NCBI RefSeq assembly: GCF_004336985.1
Contig: NZ_SJUO01000001.1
Span: 496,001 to 560,000, forward strand
Source: Exiguobacterium sp. SL-9
GTDB lineage: Bacteria; Bacillota; Bacilli; Exiguobacteriales; Exiguobacteriaceae
DNA: 64,000 nucleotides
Direction: 5' to 3'
Part shown: piece by piece, positions 52,500 to 62,022 of the stretch
Position numbering within the stretch: the stretch's first letter is position 1
Layout: each line of letters starts with the position of its first letter
Position numbers and translations under genes: made by a program
Notes under the pieces: generated by a model
Database searches by the model: none
What the model saw: only the letters and a program-made list of their open reading frames with translations
What the model was told of the DNA's origin: nothing

Positions 52500-52898
52500 T
52501 CACTCGTTGACGAGTCGTTGCGCTTCTTGAAGTTGGAACGTCCGGACCTTGCGCGGCAAGAATCGACGAATCTCATCTTCGTTGTACCCGACTTGAAGAC
52601 GTTTATCATCAATCAAAATCGGACGGCGGAGCAGTCCAGGATATTCTTGAATCAAATCGTATAGTTGTTGGAGTGAAAGCGCATCGACCGATACGTCGAT
52701 TTTCGAGAAAACTTTAGATCGAGTCGAGATGATTTCATCCGTCCCATCTTCTGTCATACGCAAGATTTGTTTGATCTCATTGAGTGAGAGTGGTTCTGAA
52801 AATATGTTCCGTTCCGTGAATGGGATATCATGCTCCTCGAGCCATGCGCGTGCTTTTCGGCACGATGTGCAGCTCGGAGACGTGTACAGTGTGACCAT
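52500..52898 (-). CDS. spx: Redox-responsive transcription regulator Spx
   Basis: Binds the RNA polymerase alpha C-terminal domain and reprograms transcription under thiol stress. 132 residues from the ATG at 52898, preceded by GGAGGAACG; an in-frame extension to 52973 is unlikely. The redox switch is C10-x-x-C13 in [19 protein letters not shown]. The ArsC-like fold continues through [13 protein letters not shown] and [23 protein letters not shown]. ClpXP turnover would involve SpxH at 44117. A PerR-like box lies in its promoter. Confidence 0.96.
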   Translation of the reverse strand: MVTLYTSPSCTSCRKARAWLEEHDIPFTERNIFSEPLSLNEIKQILRMTEDGTDEIISTRSKVFSKIDVSVDALSLQQLYDLIQEYPGLLRRPILIDDKRLQVGYNEDEIRRFLPRKVRTFQLQEAQRLVNE

Positions 52899-52977
52899 TT
52901 TCGTTCCTCCCTGATCAAGTGTTCGTTCATCTTTTTCAAGTGACTCTATTTGTATACCCAAAAAATCGTTCACTTAA

Positions 52978-52992
52978 TTATAATAATTCTTA
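52978..52992. promoter_or_regulatory. PerR-like box in the spx promoter
   Basis: TTATAATAATTCTTA agrees at 12 of 14 specified positions with the PerR consensus TTATAATNATTATAA and overlaps a TATAAT. In B. subtilis one spx promoter is repressed by PerR. Confidence 0.5.
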
Positions 52993-53029
52993 ATTATTGA
53001 AACTTCAATGATAACTTTTCTCATTCAAG

Positions 53030-53061
53030 TAAGAAAAGAGGACGCATTCAGGAGAATGCGA
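53030..53061 (-). terminator. Terminator of the 45-residue gene
   Basis: Minus strand: GCATTC pairs with GAATGC around TCCT with further CG/GT flanks, followed by CTCTTTTC. Confidence 0.7.
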
Positions 53062-53077
53062 CCCTTGATCGACCGTT

Positions 53078-53215
53078 TTAGGACGCCGGCATCCGAGAAA
53101 CCGGTTGGGACACCGTCTCTTTGCCAGGCTTCACTTGTAAGTCTTTCAATTTCTTCTTCAGGACTTCCTTTAGAAGTTTCTTTTTCTTTTGCAATACTTT
53201 GTCACGCTCTTTCAT
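53078..53215 (-). CDS. Small lysine-rich hypothetical protein (45 residues)
   Basis: ATG at 53215 with GGGGGTGAG upstream; stop TAA at 53078, then a hairpin terminator. The product begins MKERDKVLQKKKKLLKEV and continues LKKKLKDLQVKP, a strongly basic amphipathic helix, with a polar tail. It has a promoter with extended -10 at 53299. No family recognised. It may be a nucleic-acid-binding or ribosome-associated small protein, which is a guess. Confidence 0.6.
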   Translation of the reverse strand: MKERDKVLQKKKKLLKEVLKKKLKDLQVKPGKETVSQPVSRMPAS

Positions 53216-53298
53216 GGTCTCTCACCCCCAACGTCATAAGGACTCGACCGACCGTTACTGAATCTGAAAATCTTGAACTTGCACTAATCTACAATTAA

Positions 53299-53304
53299 AT
53301 TATA
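53299..53304 (-). promoter_or_regulatory. Extended -10 promoter of the 45-residue gene
   Basis: Minus-strand TGCTATAAT (extended -10), about 85 bases upstream of the ATG; -35 weak. Confidence 0.55.
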
Positions 53305-53438
53305 GCACATTCTTATGAAAATGGTTGAACAATCTTACTGTTTTTCATCATTTCACATGTTCCAAATTTGCTTTTCTTATTCAATTCCCGTATAGTTAAT
53401 AGAAATAACCTTTGAAATCACCAAGGAGGAGAGCGAAT

Positions 53439-53969
53439 ATGAGAATTACGTTAGAGACGATTATGCAACACCCGGTCACCCAGAAATACTTGACCCGTTC
53501 CGGTCTAAAACACGCCGTCGATGTGTGTGAACGCGCTCTCGAATTGGCGACGCGACGAGGACTCGATACGGATTTAGCAACGAAAGCCGCCCTACTCCAT
53601 GACATCGGTCATTACGAATGGTATACCGAAGGAAAATGGAACTACGACTTGTATCGCCAAAACGATATCCACGCCATTAAAGGAGCCGAACGCGCTCATA
53701 AACTATTGATTCGACTCGGAGAAGATCCGGCACGTGCAAAAGAGGTCTCGGTCATGATTTTACTTCATACCGATTCTTATTTACCGCCTAGCCGAATTCA
53801 ACGGACACCGCTCCAACAACTCGTCCATGATGCCGATACGTACGTCGAACAACCAGGCGGTCTCCACCACTACGAGACGATGGACATCGAAGACGCCTTG
53901 GCCCGTGTCCGTTTGATTGACGCGGTCGTCGAACGGCTCTCGAACTTGCCACGCATCTCCAACGCCTGA
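53439..53969 (+). CDS. HD domain phosphohydrolase
   Basis: 176 residues from the ATG at 53439, right after AAGGAGGAGAG. HD motif: histidine in LKHAVDVCERALELA, then LLHDIGHYEW, HAIKGAERAHKLL, ILLHTDSYLP and LVHDADTYVEQPGG supply the metal ligands. Such proteins hydrolyse phosphomonoesters of nucleotides or related molecules; the substrate is unknown. Single gene with its own terminator, between spx and opp. Confidence 0.9.
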   Translation: MRITLETIMQHPVTQKYLTRSGLKHAVDVCERALELATRRGLDTDLATKAALLHDIGHYEWYTEGKWNYDLYRQNDIHAIKGAERAHKLLIRLGEDPARAKEVSVMILLHTDSYLPPSRIQRTPLQQLVHDADTYVEQPGGLHHYETMDIEDALARVRLIDAVVERLSNLPRISNA

Positions 53970-53997
53970 CACCGTCTGATTGACGGTGTTTTTATTT
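53970..53997 (+). terminator. Terminator of the HD gene
   Basis: ACACCGTC pairs with GACGGTGT around TGATT, followed by TTTTATTT. Confidence 0.82.
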
Positions 53998-54003
53998 GCC
54001 TTC

Positions 54004-54038
54004 AAAAAAGTCCCGAATCCTTTTGGATTCGGGACTTT
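54004..54038. terminator. Terminator of the opp operon
   Basis: Minus strand: AAAGTCCCGAATCC pairs with its complement around four A residues, then six T residues. It also has T on the plus strand. Confidence 0.88.
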
Positions 54039-54042
54039 CTGG

Positions 54043-54993
54043 TTATACGAGTTGCGCTTTATACGCTTCGTACTCTTCGTCTGTCAACGAGACGTAATGA
54101 CCTGGCTCGACTTCGCGGAGCGGCGGGATGCTTGAATCTTCATCCGAACGTCCGACGGCACCGAGTGATTTTGACTCATATACGATCCGCTTACGTGTGC
54201 GCTCATGCTCTGGATCCGGAAGCGGGATCGCCGAGAGAAGCGACTTCGTGTAAGCGTGGATTGGGTTCTCATACAAACGCGCTGCAGGAGCGAGTTCGAC
54301 GAGGTGACCTTGATACATAACACCGATCCGGTCTGAGATATACTTGACCATCGACAAATCGTGAGCGATGAACAAGTACGTCAAGTCACGGTCGCGTTGC
54401 AATTCTTTCATCAAGTTGACGACCTGGGCTTGAATCGATACGTCGAGAGCCGAGATTGGCTCATCGGCGATGATGAAGTCTGGTTCGACTGCGAGAGCGC
54501 GGGCAATCCCGATCCGCTGACGCTGTCCACCCGAGAATTCGTGTGGGTAACGGCTCGCGTGCTCTTTCGTAAGACCAACTGTTTCAAGGAGGTCATAGAC
54601 ACGATTCATCCGGTCTTCTTTCGTCTTAGCGAGGCCGTGGATATCAATACCTTCAGCAATGATATCAGCGACTGTCATCCGTGGGTTGAGCGATGCGTAT
54701 GGATCTTGGAAAATCATTTGCATAGCCCGGTTGAACTTCAGCTTTTCAGCTTTATTCTTTTTCCCGTGGACGTTCTCGCCTTTGAAGATGACGTCTCCAT
54801 CGGTCGCGTCATACAGTCCGATGATGGTACGACCTGTCGTCGATTTCCCACAACCTGATTCGCCAACGAGACCGAGTACTTCGCCTTTATAAATATCGAA
54901 CGAGATACCGTCGACCGCTTTGACGACGCGACCTCGGCCAATTTTAAAGTGCTGCTTCAGGTCTTTTACTTCGAGTAATTTCTCGCGTTCCAT
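54043..54993 (-). CDS. oppF: Oligopeptide ABC transporter ATP-binding protein OppF
   Basis: One of two ATPases energising peptide import. 316 residues. Walker A GESGCGKST at 44-52, signature FSGGQRQRIGIARAL, Walker B FIIADEPISALDVS, and the C-terminal oligopeptide-transporter segment DPEHERTRKRIVYE. The start codon overlaps the oppD stop (TAATG). Last gene of oppBCDF, followed by a strong terminator. Confidence 0.96.
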   Translation of the reverse strand: MEREKLLEVKDLKQHFKIGRGRVVKAVDGISFDIYKGEVLGLVGESGCGKSTTGRTIIGLYDATDGDVIFKGENVHGKKNKAEKLKFNRAMQMIFQDPYASLNPRMTVADIIAEGIDIHGLAKTKEDRMNRVYDLLETVGLTKEHASRYPHEFSGGQRQRIGIARALAVEPDFIIADEPISALDVSIQAQVVNLMKELQRDRDLTYLFIAHDLSMVKYISDRIGVMYQGHLVELAPAARLYENPIHAYTKSLLSAIPLPDPEHERTRKRIVYESKSLGAVGRSDEDSSIPPLREVEPGHYVSLTDEEYEAYKAQLV

Positions 54994-56066
54994 TATTCAG
55001 CACCACCTTTCAAAATCGATTTCGCGAACGCGCTGTCCGGACGGTACTTGAGAGCAAGGTCACGGATGGCTCGTGGCGGCGTCACTTGCGGTGCTTGTGG
55101 GTGCAGTAACCAGCTCGCCGCATAGTGCGTGTCACTAATTTGGAACATCGGTGGTTCTTTTTCAAAGTCGATTTTCATCGCATACGGATTACGTGGTGCG
55201 AAAGCATCGCCTTTAGGCGGGTTGAGCAAGTTTGGCGGTGTTCCCGGGATCGCCGGAAGCGCCTCATTCGGGTCGTCGGTCGGACGTGGCATCGATCCGA
55301 GCAAGCCCCATGCGTATGGGTGACGTGGCTCGTAGAAGATCTCATCGACCGTCCCTTTCTCAACAATCTTTCCGGCGTACATGACGGCAACACGGTCTGC
55401 CATGTTCGCCACGACACCAAGGTCGTGCGTAATGAAAATGATCGCTGTGCCCGTCTTTTGTTGAATATCTTTCAAGAGCTCCAAAATTTGAGCTTGAATC
55501 GTTACATCGAGGGCCGTCGTCGGCTCATCGGCAATCAACACTTTCGGGTTACATGCGAGTGCGATCGCGATAACGATCCGTTGACGCATACCACCTGAAA
55601 GTTGGTGCGGATATTGCTTGAGACGTGCCTCTGGGTTCGGGATCCCAACGAGTGTGAGCAATTCGAGCGTACGCTTCTTCGCATCCTCACCCGTGAGACC
55701 TTGGTGCTGCTTCAATCCTTCAGCAATCTGTTTAAAGATCGTCATCGTCGGGTTGAGTGATGTCATTGGGTCTTGGAAAATCATGGCGATATCACGGCCA
55801 CGAATTTTCAACATTTCTTTTTCCGACAACTTCGCCAAATCTTTACCTTCGAACAAGATCTCTCCGTTCGTAATTTCACCTGGCGGGTTTGGGATCAGAC
55901 GCATAATCGCTTTCGATGTGACGGATTTACCAGAACCCGATTCACCAACGATGGCGAGCGTCTCGCCTTTTTTCAAATCAAACGATACGTTGCGAACGGC
56001 TTGTACCGTTCCAGCATACGTATGGAACGAGACCGCTAAGTCTCGGACAGATAAAATCGTTTCCAT
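54993..56066 (-). CDS. oppD: Oligopeptide ABC transporter ATP-binding protein OppD
   Basis: Partner ATPase of OppF. 357 residues. Walker A GESGSGKS at 41-48, signature LSGGMRQRIVIAIAL, Walker B VLIADEPTTALDVT. The C-terminal extension (PAIPGTPPNLLNPPKGDAFA) is the OppD/DppD type that may carry the Fe-S or regulatory motif. The start follows the oppC stop by 24 bases. Confidence 0.96.
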   Translation of the reverse strand: METILSVRDLAVSFHTYAGTVQAVRNVSFDLKKGETLAIVGESGSGKSVTSKAIMRLIPNPPGEITNGEILFEGKDLAKLSEKEMLKIRGRDIAMIFQDPMTSLNPTMTIFKQIAEGLKQHQGLTGEDAKKRTLELLTLVGIPNPEARLKQYPHQLSGGMRQRIVIAIALACNPKVLIADEPTTALDVTIQAQILELLKDIQQKTGTAIIFITHDLGVVANMADRVAVMYAGKIVEKGTVDEIFYEPRHPYAWGLLGSMPRPTDDPNEALPAIPGTPPNLLNPPKGDAFAPRNPYAMKIDFEKEPPMFQISDTHYAASWLLHPQAPQVTPPRAIRDLALKYRPDSAFAKSILKGGAE

Positions 56067-56090
56067 TCACGAGTCCCCCTGTTTCTATAA

Positions 56091-57116
56091 TTATTTACGC
56101 ATTTTCGGGTCGAACGCATCACGCAAGCCATCGGCAAGCAAGTTGAAGCTGACCATGAGCAAGACGATGATGACTGACGGGATGACGAGCAAGTACGGGA
56201 ACGTCCGTAGCTCTTTGTATCCGTCGTTGATCAACGTACCGAGTGACGCTTGCGGCGGTTGAAGCCCGATCCCGATGAAACTGAGGAACGCCTCGAAGAA
56301 GATGGCAGATGGAATCGTGAACATGAGCGTGATAATGATGGCGCCGAGCGTGTTCGGAATCAAGTGTTTGAAAATCAAACGGTTGCTTGACGCACCGAGT
56401 GTACGAGCGGCCAACACGAACTCTTGGTTCTTAAGTTTTAAGATCTGACCACGGACGAGTCGACTCATTCCGATCCAACCGGTAATCGTCATCGCGAGGA
56501 TGATGGTGAATACCCCTGGATCAAAGATCAGAATGAACAAGATAATCAAAATCAAGTTCGGAACACCTGTCAAAATTTCAACGATCCGTTGCATGATGTT
56601 ATCTGTGCGTCCACCGAAGTAAGCCGAGATTCCACCGTAAGCGACACCGATGACCGTATCGATGATGGCGGCCATCAAACCGATGAAGAGTGAGATGCGC
56701 GTCCCTTCCCAAACACGGGACCAAAGGTCACGGCCAAGGTAGTCCGTACCGAACCAGAAGTTCTCTTCGACATTCTTCTGTTCATAGAAGTCGATATCAC
56801 GGCCACCAAGGTTGGCCATGCCATCAAATCCTGCCCATTCGAGTCCAGTGACTTTAGGCGGGAGTTTTGCTTGAGAGATATTTTGTTCGTAAGCATCGCG
56901 GCCTGAGAGCATCGGACCGAACAATGCGAGTAATACGAGAATGACAATGATCGACAACGAGAAAATCGCCGCTTTGTTTTTCTTTAAGCGCATCCACGCG
57001 TCTTGCCAGAAGTTCAGACTTTTACCGGCGATTCGTTCACCGAGCTGTTCATTCATCTCGACACGTTGGAACATGTCTTGGTCGAACTGCTCGAAATTCT
57101 TTTTATTTTCAATCAT
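56091..57116 (-). CDS. oppC: Oligopeptide ABC transporter permease OppC
   Basis: 341 residues, six membrane helices. It has a long N-terminal cytoplasmic part and a periplasmic loop with GRDAYEQNIS before the second helix, the FGTDYLGRDLWSRVWEGTRISL motif, and the permease EAA loop AARTLGASSNRLIFKHLIPNTLG. The ATG shares one base with the oppB stop; ribosome site GGGGGG. Confidence 0.95.
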   Translation of the reverse strand: MIENKKNFEQFDQDMFQRVEMNEQLGERIAGKSLNFWQDAWMRLKKNKAAIFSLSIIVILVLLALFGPMLSGRDAYEQNISQAKLPPKVTGLEWAGFDGMANLGGRDIDFYEQKNVEENFWFGTDYLGRDLWSRVWEGTRISLFIGLMAAIIDTVIGVAYGGISAYFGGRTDNIMQRIVEILTGVPNLILIILFILIFDPGVFTIILAMTITGWIGMSRLVRGQILKLKNQEFVLAARTLGASSNRLIFKHLIPNTLGAIIITLMFTIPSAIFFEAFLSFIGIGLQPPQASLGTLINDGYKELRTFPYLLVIPSVIIVLLMVSFNLLADGLRDAFDPKMRK

Positions 57117-58042
57117 CAGTTATCCCCCCCAAGACGAATACGTGGGTCAACGACTCCGTAGAGCAAGTCGACAAGTAGAATGATAATAATGAACAAGGCC
57201 GAGAAGAAGAGCGTTGTGCCCATGATGACCGAGTAATCATTCAATGTAATAGACGTGACGAACAACTCACCAAGTCCAGGAACCGCAAAGATTTTTTCGA
57301 TAACGAACGTCCCTGTCAATAGGCCTGCCGTCATCGGTCCAAGAATCGTGATCGCAGGAATCATCGCGTTACGCACCATGTGTTTCCAAACAATGGCATT
57401 CCCGGTCAATCCTTTCGCCTTCGCGAGCGTGACATAATCTTGTCCGGTCACTTCTAGCATCTCGGTACGAACGAAACGAGCAATCGCCGCCGTGACACCG
57501 AGCGAGAGCGAGATGGTCGGCAAAATCGTATGCGCCGGTGAATCCCAAAACGCGACAGGGAGGATTTGCAACTTAACCCCTACATAGTACTGAAGGAGGG
57601 CGGCAAATACGAATGATGGGACAGAAATCCCGATAACCGATATGAACATTGAACCATAGTCGATGTACGTGTTATGACGGATGGCTGCTACGATTCCGAG
57701 CAACAACCCAACAAAAGTACCAAGGACTAATGCTTGAATACCTAATTGTGCCGAAGGTCCAATTCGTTCCATAATCAACTCCGTCACTGGCCGGTTGGCC
57801 GTACGGAATGACACGCCGAGGTCACCTTGCACAAGGTTCCCTAAGTACGTCGCATAACGAACTGGAAGCGGATCATTGAGTCCGTAACGATCGTTCAAGA
57901 GCTGAATTTGTGTCTCCGTCAATTTCTCCTGGTTTTGGTAAGGCGAACCTGGAAGCAGGTCCATCAGGAAAAACGTGAACGTCGCAATCAAGAAGAACGT
58001 GATGAGGCCGTAAGTCAGCCGTTGCAGAATATAACGTCCCAT
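57116..58042 (-). CDS. oppB: Oligopeptide ABC transporter permease OppB
   Basis: 308 residues, six membrane helices. The start MGRYILQRLTYGLITFFLI is the OppB/DppB form, followed by DLLPGSPYQNQEKLTE and LGVSFRTANRPVTELI, with EAA loop LAKAKGLTGNAIVWKHMVRNAMIP. ATG follows GGGGG. First gene of the oppBCDF transcript; a 302-base leader region separates it from oppA. Confidence 0.95.
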   Translation of the reverse strand: MGRYILQRLTYGLITFFLIATFTFFLMDLLPGSPYQNQEKLTETQIQLLNDRYGLNDPLPVRYATYLGNLVQGDLGVSFRTANRPVTELIMERIGPSAQLGIQALVLGTFVGLLLGIVAAIRHNTYIDYGSMFISVIGISVPSFVFAALLQYYVGVKLQILPVAFWDSPAHTILPTISLSLGVTAAIARFVRTEMLEVTGQDYVTLAKAKGLTGNAIVWKHMVRNAMIPAITILGPMTAGLLTGTFVIEKIFAVPGLGELFVTSITLNDYSVIMGTTLFFSALFIIIILLVDLLYGVVDPRIRLGGDN

Positions 58043-58137
58043 AAATAAATACCCCCTGTTTTTCTAATGTGTCTATGCTTGCACCAACAGCGTCATTATG
58101 ACATATTGCCCTTTTCTTGAATTCACAAAATGAAAGG

Positions 58138-58152
58138 AATTTTCTGAAAGAA
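58138..58152. promoter_or_regulatory. CodY-like box upstream of oppB
   Basis: AATTTTCTGAAAGAA matches the CodY consensus AATTTTCWGAAAATT at 12 of 15 positions, with the first 12 all correct. A second, poorer copy (11/15) is at 58219-58233. Confidence 0.5.
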
Positions 58153-58305
58153 TAGGTCAAACGTCATCTCAAGGCTCTTAGCACAGCACATGAAAATTAA
58201 AGAATCCTTAGTTTGTAAAGTATTCTGAATTTTCACTGTTACTACATTATACTTTACCAACAAAACATTTGAATAGTATTTTCTCTCATTTCCGGTTTTT
58301 TTTTA

Positions 58306-58342
58306 GAAAAGGGGGGACATGCATGATGCATGCCCCCTTCTC
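58306..58342 (-). terminator. Hairpin after oppA, possible partial terminator
   Basis: Minus strand: GGGGGCATGCAT pairs with ATGCATGTCCCCC (one mismatch) around one base, followed by TTTTC then A residues. Readthrough into oppB would give oppA-rich transcript ratios. The 58043-58300 gap holds the CodY-like boxes and no gene. Confidence 0.65.
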
Positions 58343-58344
58343 TT

Positions 58345-59961
58345 TTAGTTGATGTCGACGTATTTATACTGGTAATCAGCACCAAATAGTTGACGGTTGA
58401 AGTTTTCGACGTTTGGACGGAGCAAGTAAGCCACACCAGCTTGATAAATCGGCATGATGGCTTGATCTTGTTCGATCAAGAGCGTCTCAGCTTCTTTAAA
58501 TTTGTCATAACGAGCATCGATTGCAGTTTCAGCAGATGCCTCATCAATCAACTTGTCATAGGCAGCAGACTTGTAGTTGATGTCGTTTTGACCGTTGTCA
58601 GACGTGAAGATGCCAAGGTTAGTGAGCGGATCTTGATAGTCAGGTCCCCAAAGGGCGAATGACATTTGGTACTCTCCGTTCGCTTCGAGTTCGAGCTTAT
58701 TGTTGAACGGTTGTTGTGAGATGTTCACAGTCACGTTCGGTAAGTTCGATTCGATTTGGCCTTTCATATACTCTGAGATTTGTTTCGATACTTCGCTGTC
58801 GAATGAGAGAAGTTCGATTGTAGCAGCTTCGCCGCCAGTCGCTTCTTCCCAAAGTGATGCCGCTTCATCAGCGTTCGTCTCAAAGTGTGTCACGCCTTCT
58901 GTGTAATCCGTGCCGTCTTCATACTTGATGAAGTCTTTCGGGATAAATGAAGTCGTGGCGATTGAACCGTTGTTCAAGAGTTGGTCGATAATCCCGGCTG
59001 GGTCGACTGCACGAGCGATCGCTTTACGAGCGTTGACGTCAGCGAAGACTTCATCTTCATGGTTGAATTTGAAGTAACCGACGCTTGAACGAAGGCCTGT
59101 GTTATAGTCATCGTTCTCTTGGAAAGCAGCAACTTGTTCAGATGAGAGGCCAGCGTAGTCGACTTCTCCTGCTTCATACAAGTTGACGACAGTCGACGTG
59201 TCTTTGACGACACGAACGTCGACTTTCTCAAGTGATACATTTTCAGCATCCCAATACGCGTCGTTTTTCGTCAACACGTACCCTTGCTCACGATCCCACT
59301 CCGACCATGTGAATGGACCGTTGTAAATGTGGTTCTCTGGAGTCGTCGAGAAATCCGCACCTTTTTCAGTGGCGAACGCTTCGTTGATCGGTGTGAACGT
59401 ACCGAACGACGTGAGTGAGATGAATGATGGGTCTGGACGTTCGAGTGTGACTTCAAGCGTCTTCTCATCGATTGCTTTCACACCAAGGTCTTCTTTTGGA
59501 AGATCTCCTGTGTTGATCGCTTCAGCATTTTTAACTGTGTTCATGATGTACGCGTATTGTGAACCTGTTTCAGGATCCACGGCGCGTTGCCAAGCGTAGA
59601 CGAAGTCGTTCGCTGTGACAGGTTCGCCGTTTGACCATTCCGCGTCACGAAGTGTGAACGTATACACCGTTTCGTCTTCGTTCACTTCTGGTTCTCCTTC
59701 GGCGATGGCTGGAACGGCATTCCCGTCTTGATCTAGACGGTAAAGTCCTTCCATCGTGTTGGCGATCAAGTTGAACGCGACTGCGTCCGTCGCGAGCGCC
59801 GGGTCAGCCGTTGTAATATCAGACGTGTCCGTCAAGCGGAGAACTTTTTCTCCGTTCGAAGACGAACCGCCGTCAGAGTCTCCGCCAGTCGAGCAAGCGG
59901 CGAGCACTGAACCGAGTGCCAAGATGAGTGTCATCATGAGCAAAATCGATTTTTTCTTCAT
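58345..59961 (-). CDS. oppA: Oligopeptide-binding lipoprotein OppA (first copy)
   Basis: Extracytoplasmic peptide receptor of the Opp transporter. 538 residues from the ATG at 59961 (AAAGGGGA upstream); an upstream in-frame start has no site. Lipobox SVLAAC with C23 lipidated. Solute-binding signature: YRLDQDGNAVPAIAE, FTLRDAEWSNGEPVTANDFVYAWQRA. The C-terminus is PIYQAGVAYLLRPNVENF...DYQYKYVDIN. Immediately upstream of oppBCDF. A CodY-like box lies before it. Confidence 0.95.
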   Translation of the reverse strand: MKKKSILLMMTLILALGSVLAACSTGGDSDGGSSSNGEKVLRLTDTSDITTADPALATDAVAFNLIANTMEGLYRLDQDGNAVPAIAEGEPEVNEDETVYTFTLRDAEWSNGEPVTANDFVYAWQRAVDPETGSQYAYIMNTVKNAEAINTGDLPKEDLGVKAIDEKTLEVTLERPDPSFISLTSFGTFTPINEAFATEKGADFSTTPENHIYNGPFTWSEWDREQGYVLTKNDAYWDAENVSLEKVDVRVVKDTSTVVNLYEAGEVDYAGLSSEQVAAFQENDDYNTGLRSSVGYFKFNHEDEVFADVNARKAIARAVDPAGIIDQLLNNGSIATTSFIPKDFIKYEDGTDYTEGVTHFETNADEAASLWEEATGGEAATIELLSFDSEVSKQISEYMKGQIESNLPNVTVNISQQPFNNKLELEANGEYQMSFALWGPDYQDPLTNLGIFTSDNGQNDINYKSAAYDKLIDEASAETAIDARYDKFKEAETLLIEQDQAIMPIYQAGVAYLLRPNVENFNRQLFGADYQYKYVDIN

Positions 59962-60029
59962 TGCGATGTCCCCTTTCTGAATCGTGAAGCATGGCGTTTC
60001 GTCGGACGATAACATCTTACTTTTTCTTT

Positions 60030-60044
60030 AATTTTCTGAATATT
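60030..60044. promoter_or_regulatory. CodY box upstream of oppA
   Basis: AATTTTCTGAATATT matches the CodY consensus AATTTTCWGAAAATT at 14 of 15 positions, 70 bases before the oppA start. CodY represses peptide transporters in Bacillales when branched-chain amino acids and GTP are plentiful. Confidence 0.75.
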
Positions 60045-60233
60045 TCATTTTGTATCCGACGAAAGAACGTTAGGGCTATTGTAAAAAATTTTTAATGAAA
60101 CTGTCAACTCCCTCTTAAACCGCTGTCATTTTCAACACGAACTTCTCGCCTTCTTCACTAATCAACAGGTATCATAGAGCCATAAGGCGGATGACTCGCT
60201 GGAGTCCATCCACACTGAAAGGAGTTTGTCACA

Positions 60234-60602
60234 TTGAAAAATTTTAGAAGTATATTAATCGTTTGGGGAATTGTCACAATTGCCTATACGGTCTGGTCGA
60301 GCGTATCTTATTACAAAGATGAAACGTTATTGTTTCATTTGAGTGGCGGTTTGTTCGTCGCTGGGATGCTCGTCTTTGCGATCGGTATGTTCTCTCAAAT
60401 GAGCGCGTCTGGACTTTTTGACGGCATCATGTACGGGTTTAAACGGAACCGACGCGCCAAATTGAAAGAAATTGACCCGGATTACGAAGAAGACGAAGAA
60501 GCGACACCAGAAGAACGCGCATCTCAAAAACAATCGGCTTGGCGTTGGGTATATGTAGGTGTCGGTAGCATCATTCTCTCCTACGTGATCACCTTCGTTT
60601 GA
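60234..60602 (+). CDS. Small membrane protein, DUF3899-like
   Basis: 122 residues from TTG 60234, nine bases after AAAGGAG. Three membrane helices: about 7-25 (IWGIVTIAYTVWSSV area), 34-53 (LSGGLFVAGMLVFAIGMFS) and 101-120 (WVYVGVGSIILSYVITF). Between the last two lies a charged segment with DPDYEEDEEATPEER. This fits DUF3899, which is often found beside trpS/opp in Bacillales, but I am not certain. Function unknown. It reads toward trpS with no terminator between. Confidence 0.65.
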   Translation: MKNFRSILIVWGIVTIAYTVWSSVSYYKDETLLFHLSGGLFVAGMLVFAIGMFSQMSASGLFDGIMYGFKRNRRAKLKEIDPDYEEDEEATPEERASQKQSAWRWVYVGVGSIILSYVITFV

Positions 60603-60624
60603 CCTTCCGATTTCATGGGCGATA

Positions 60625-60633
60625 TGCTACACT
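60625..60633 (+). promoter_or_regulatory. trpS promoter
   Basis: Extended -10 TGCTACACT (60625-60633), with a poor -35 TTCCGA 17 bases upstream. Predicted start near 60640. Confidence 0.5.
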
Positions 60634-60639
60634 ATGGCT

Positions 60640-61905
<1,266 letters not shown>

Positions 61906-61909
61906 GATG

Positions 61910-61942
61910 AAACCGCCCTTTGCGTTCAAAGGGCGGCTTTTT
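61910..61942 (+). terminator. Terminator of trpS
   Basis: CCGCCCTTT pairs with AAAGGGCGG around GCGTTC, followed by CTTTTTTG. Confidence 0.88.
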
Positions 61943-61973
61943 TGTGTAGTGTGTTAGCTTAATTTGATGACAC

Positions 61974-62012
61974 AAAAAAAGAGACAGGCGTCCCCGTCTC
62001 TTTTTTGTATAC
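61974..62012 (-). terminator. Terminator of the second oppA
   Basis: Minus strand: AAAAGAGACGGG pairs with the matching GTCTCTTTT (imperfect centre), then six or seven T residues. Confidence 0.82.
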
Positions 62013-62022
62013 GTGTTGTTTC

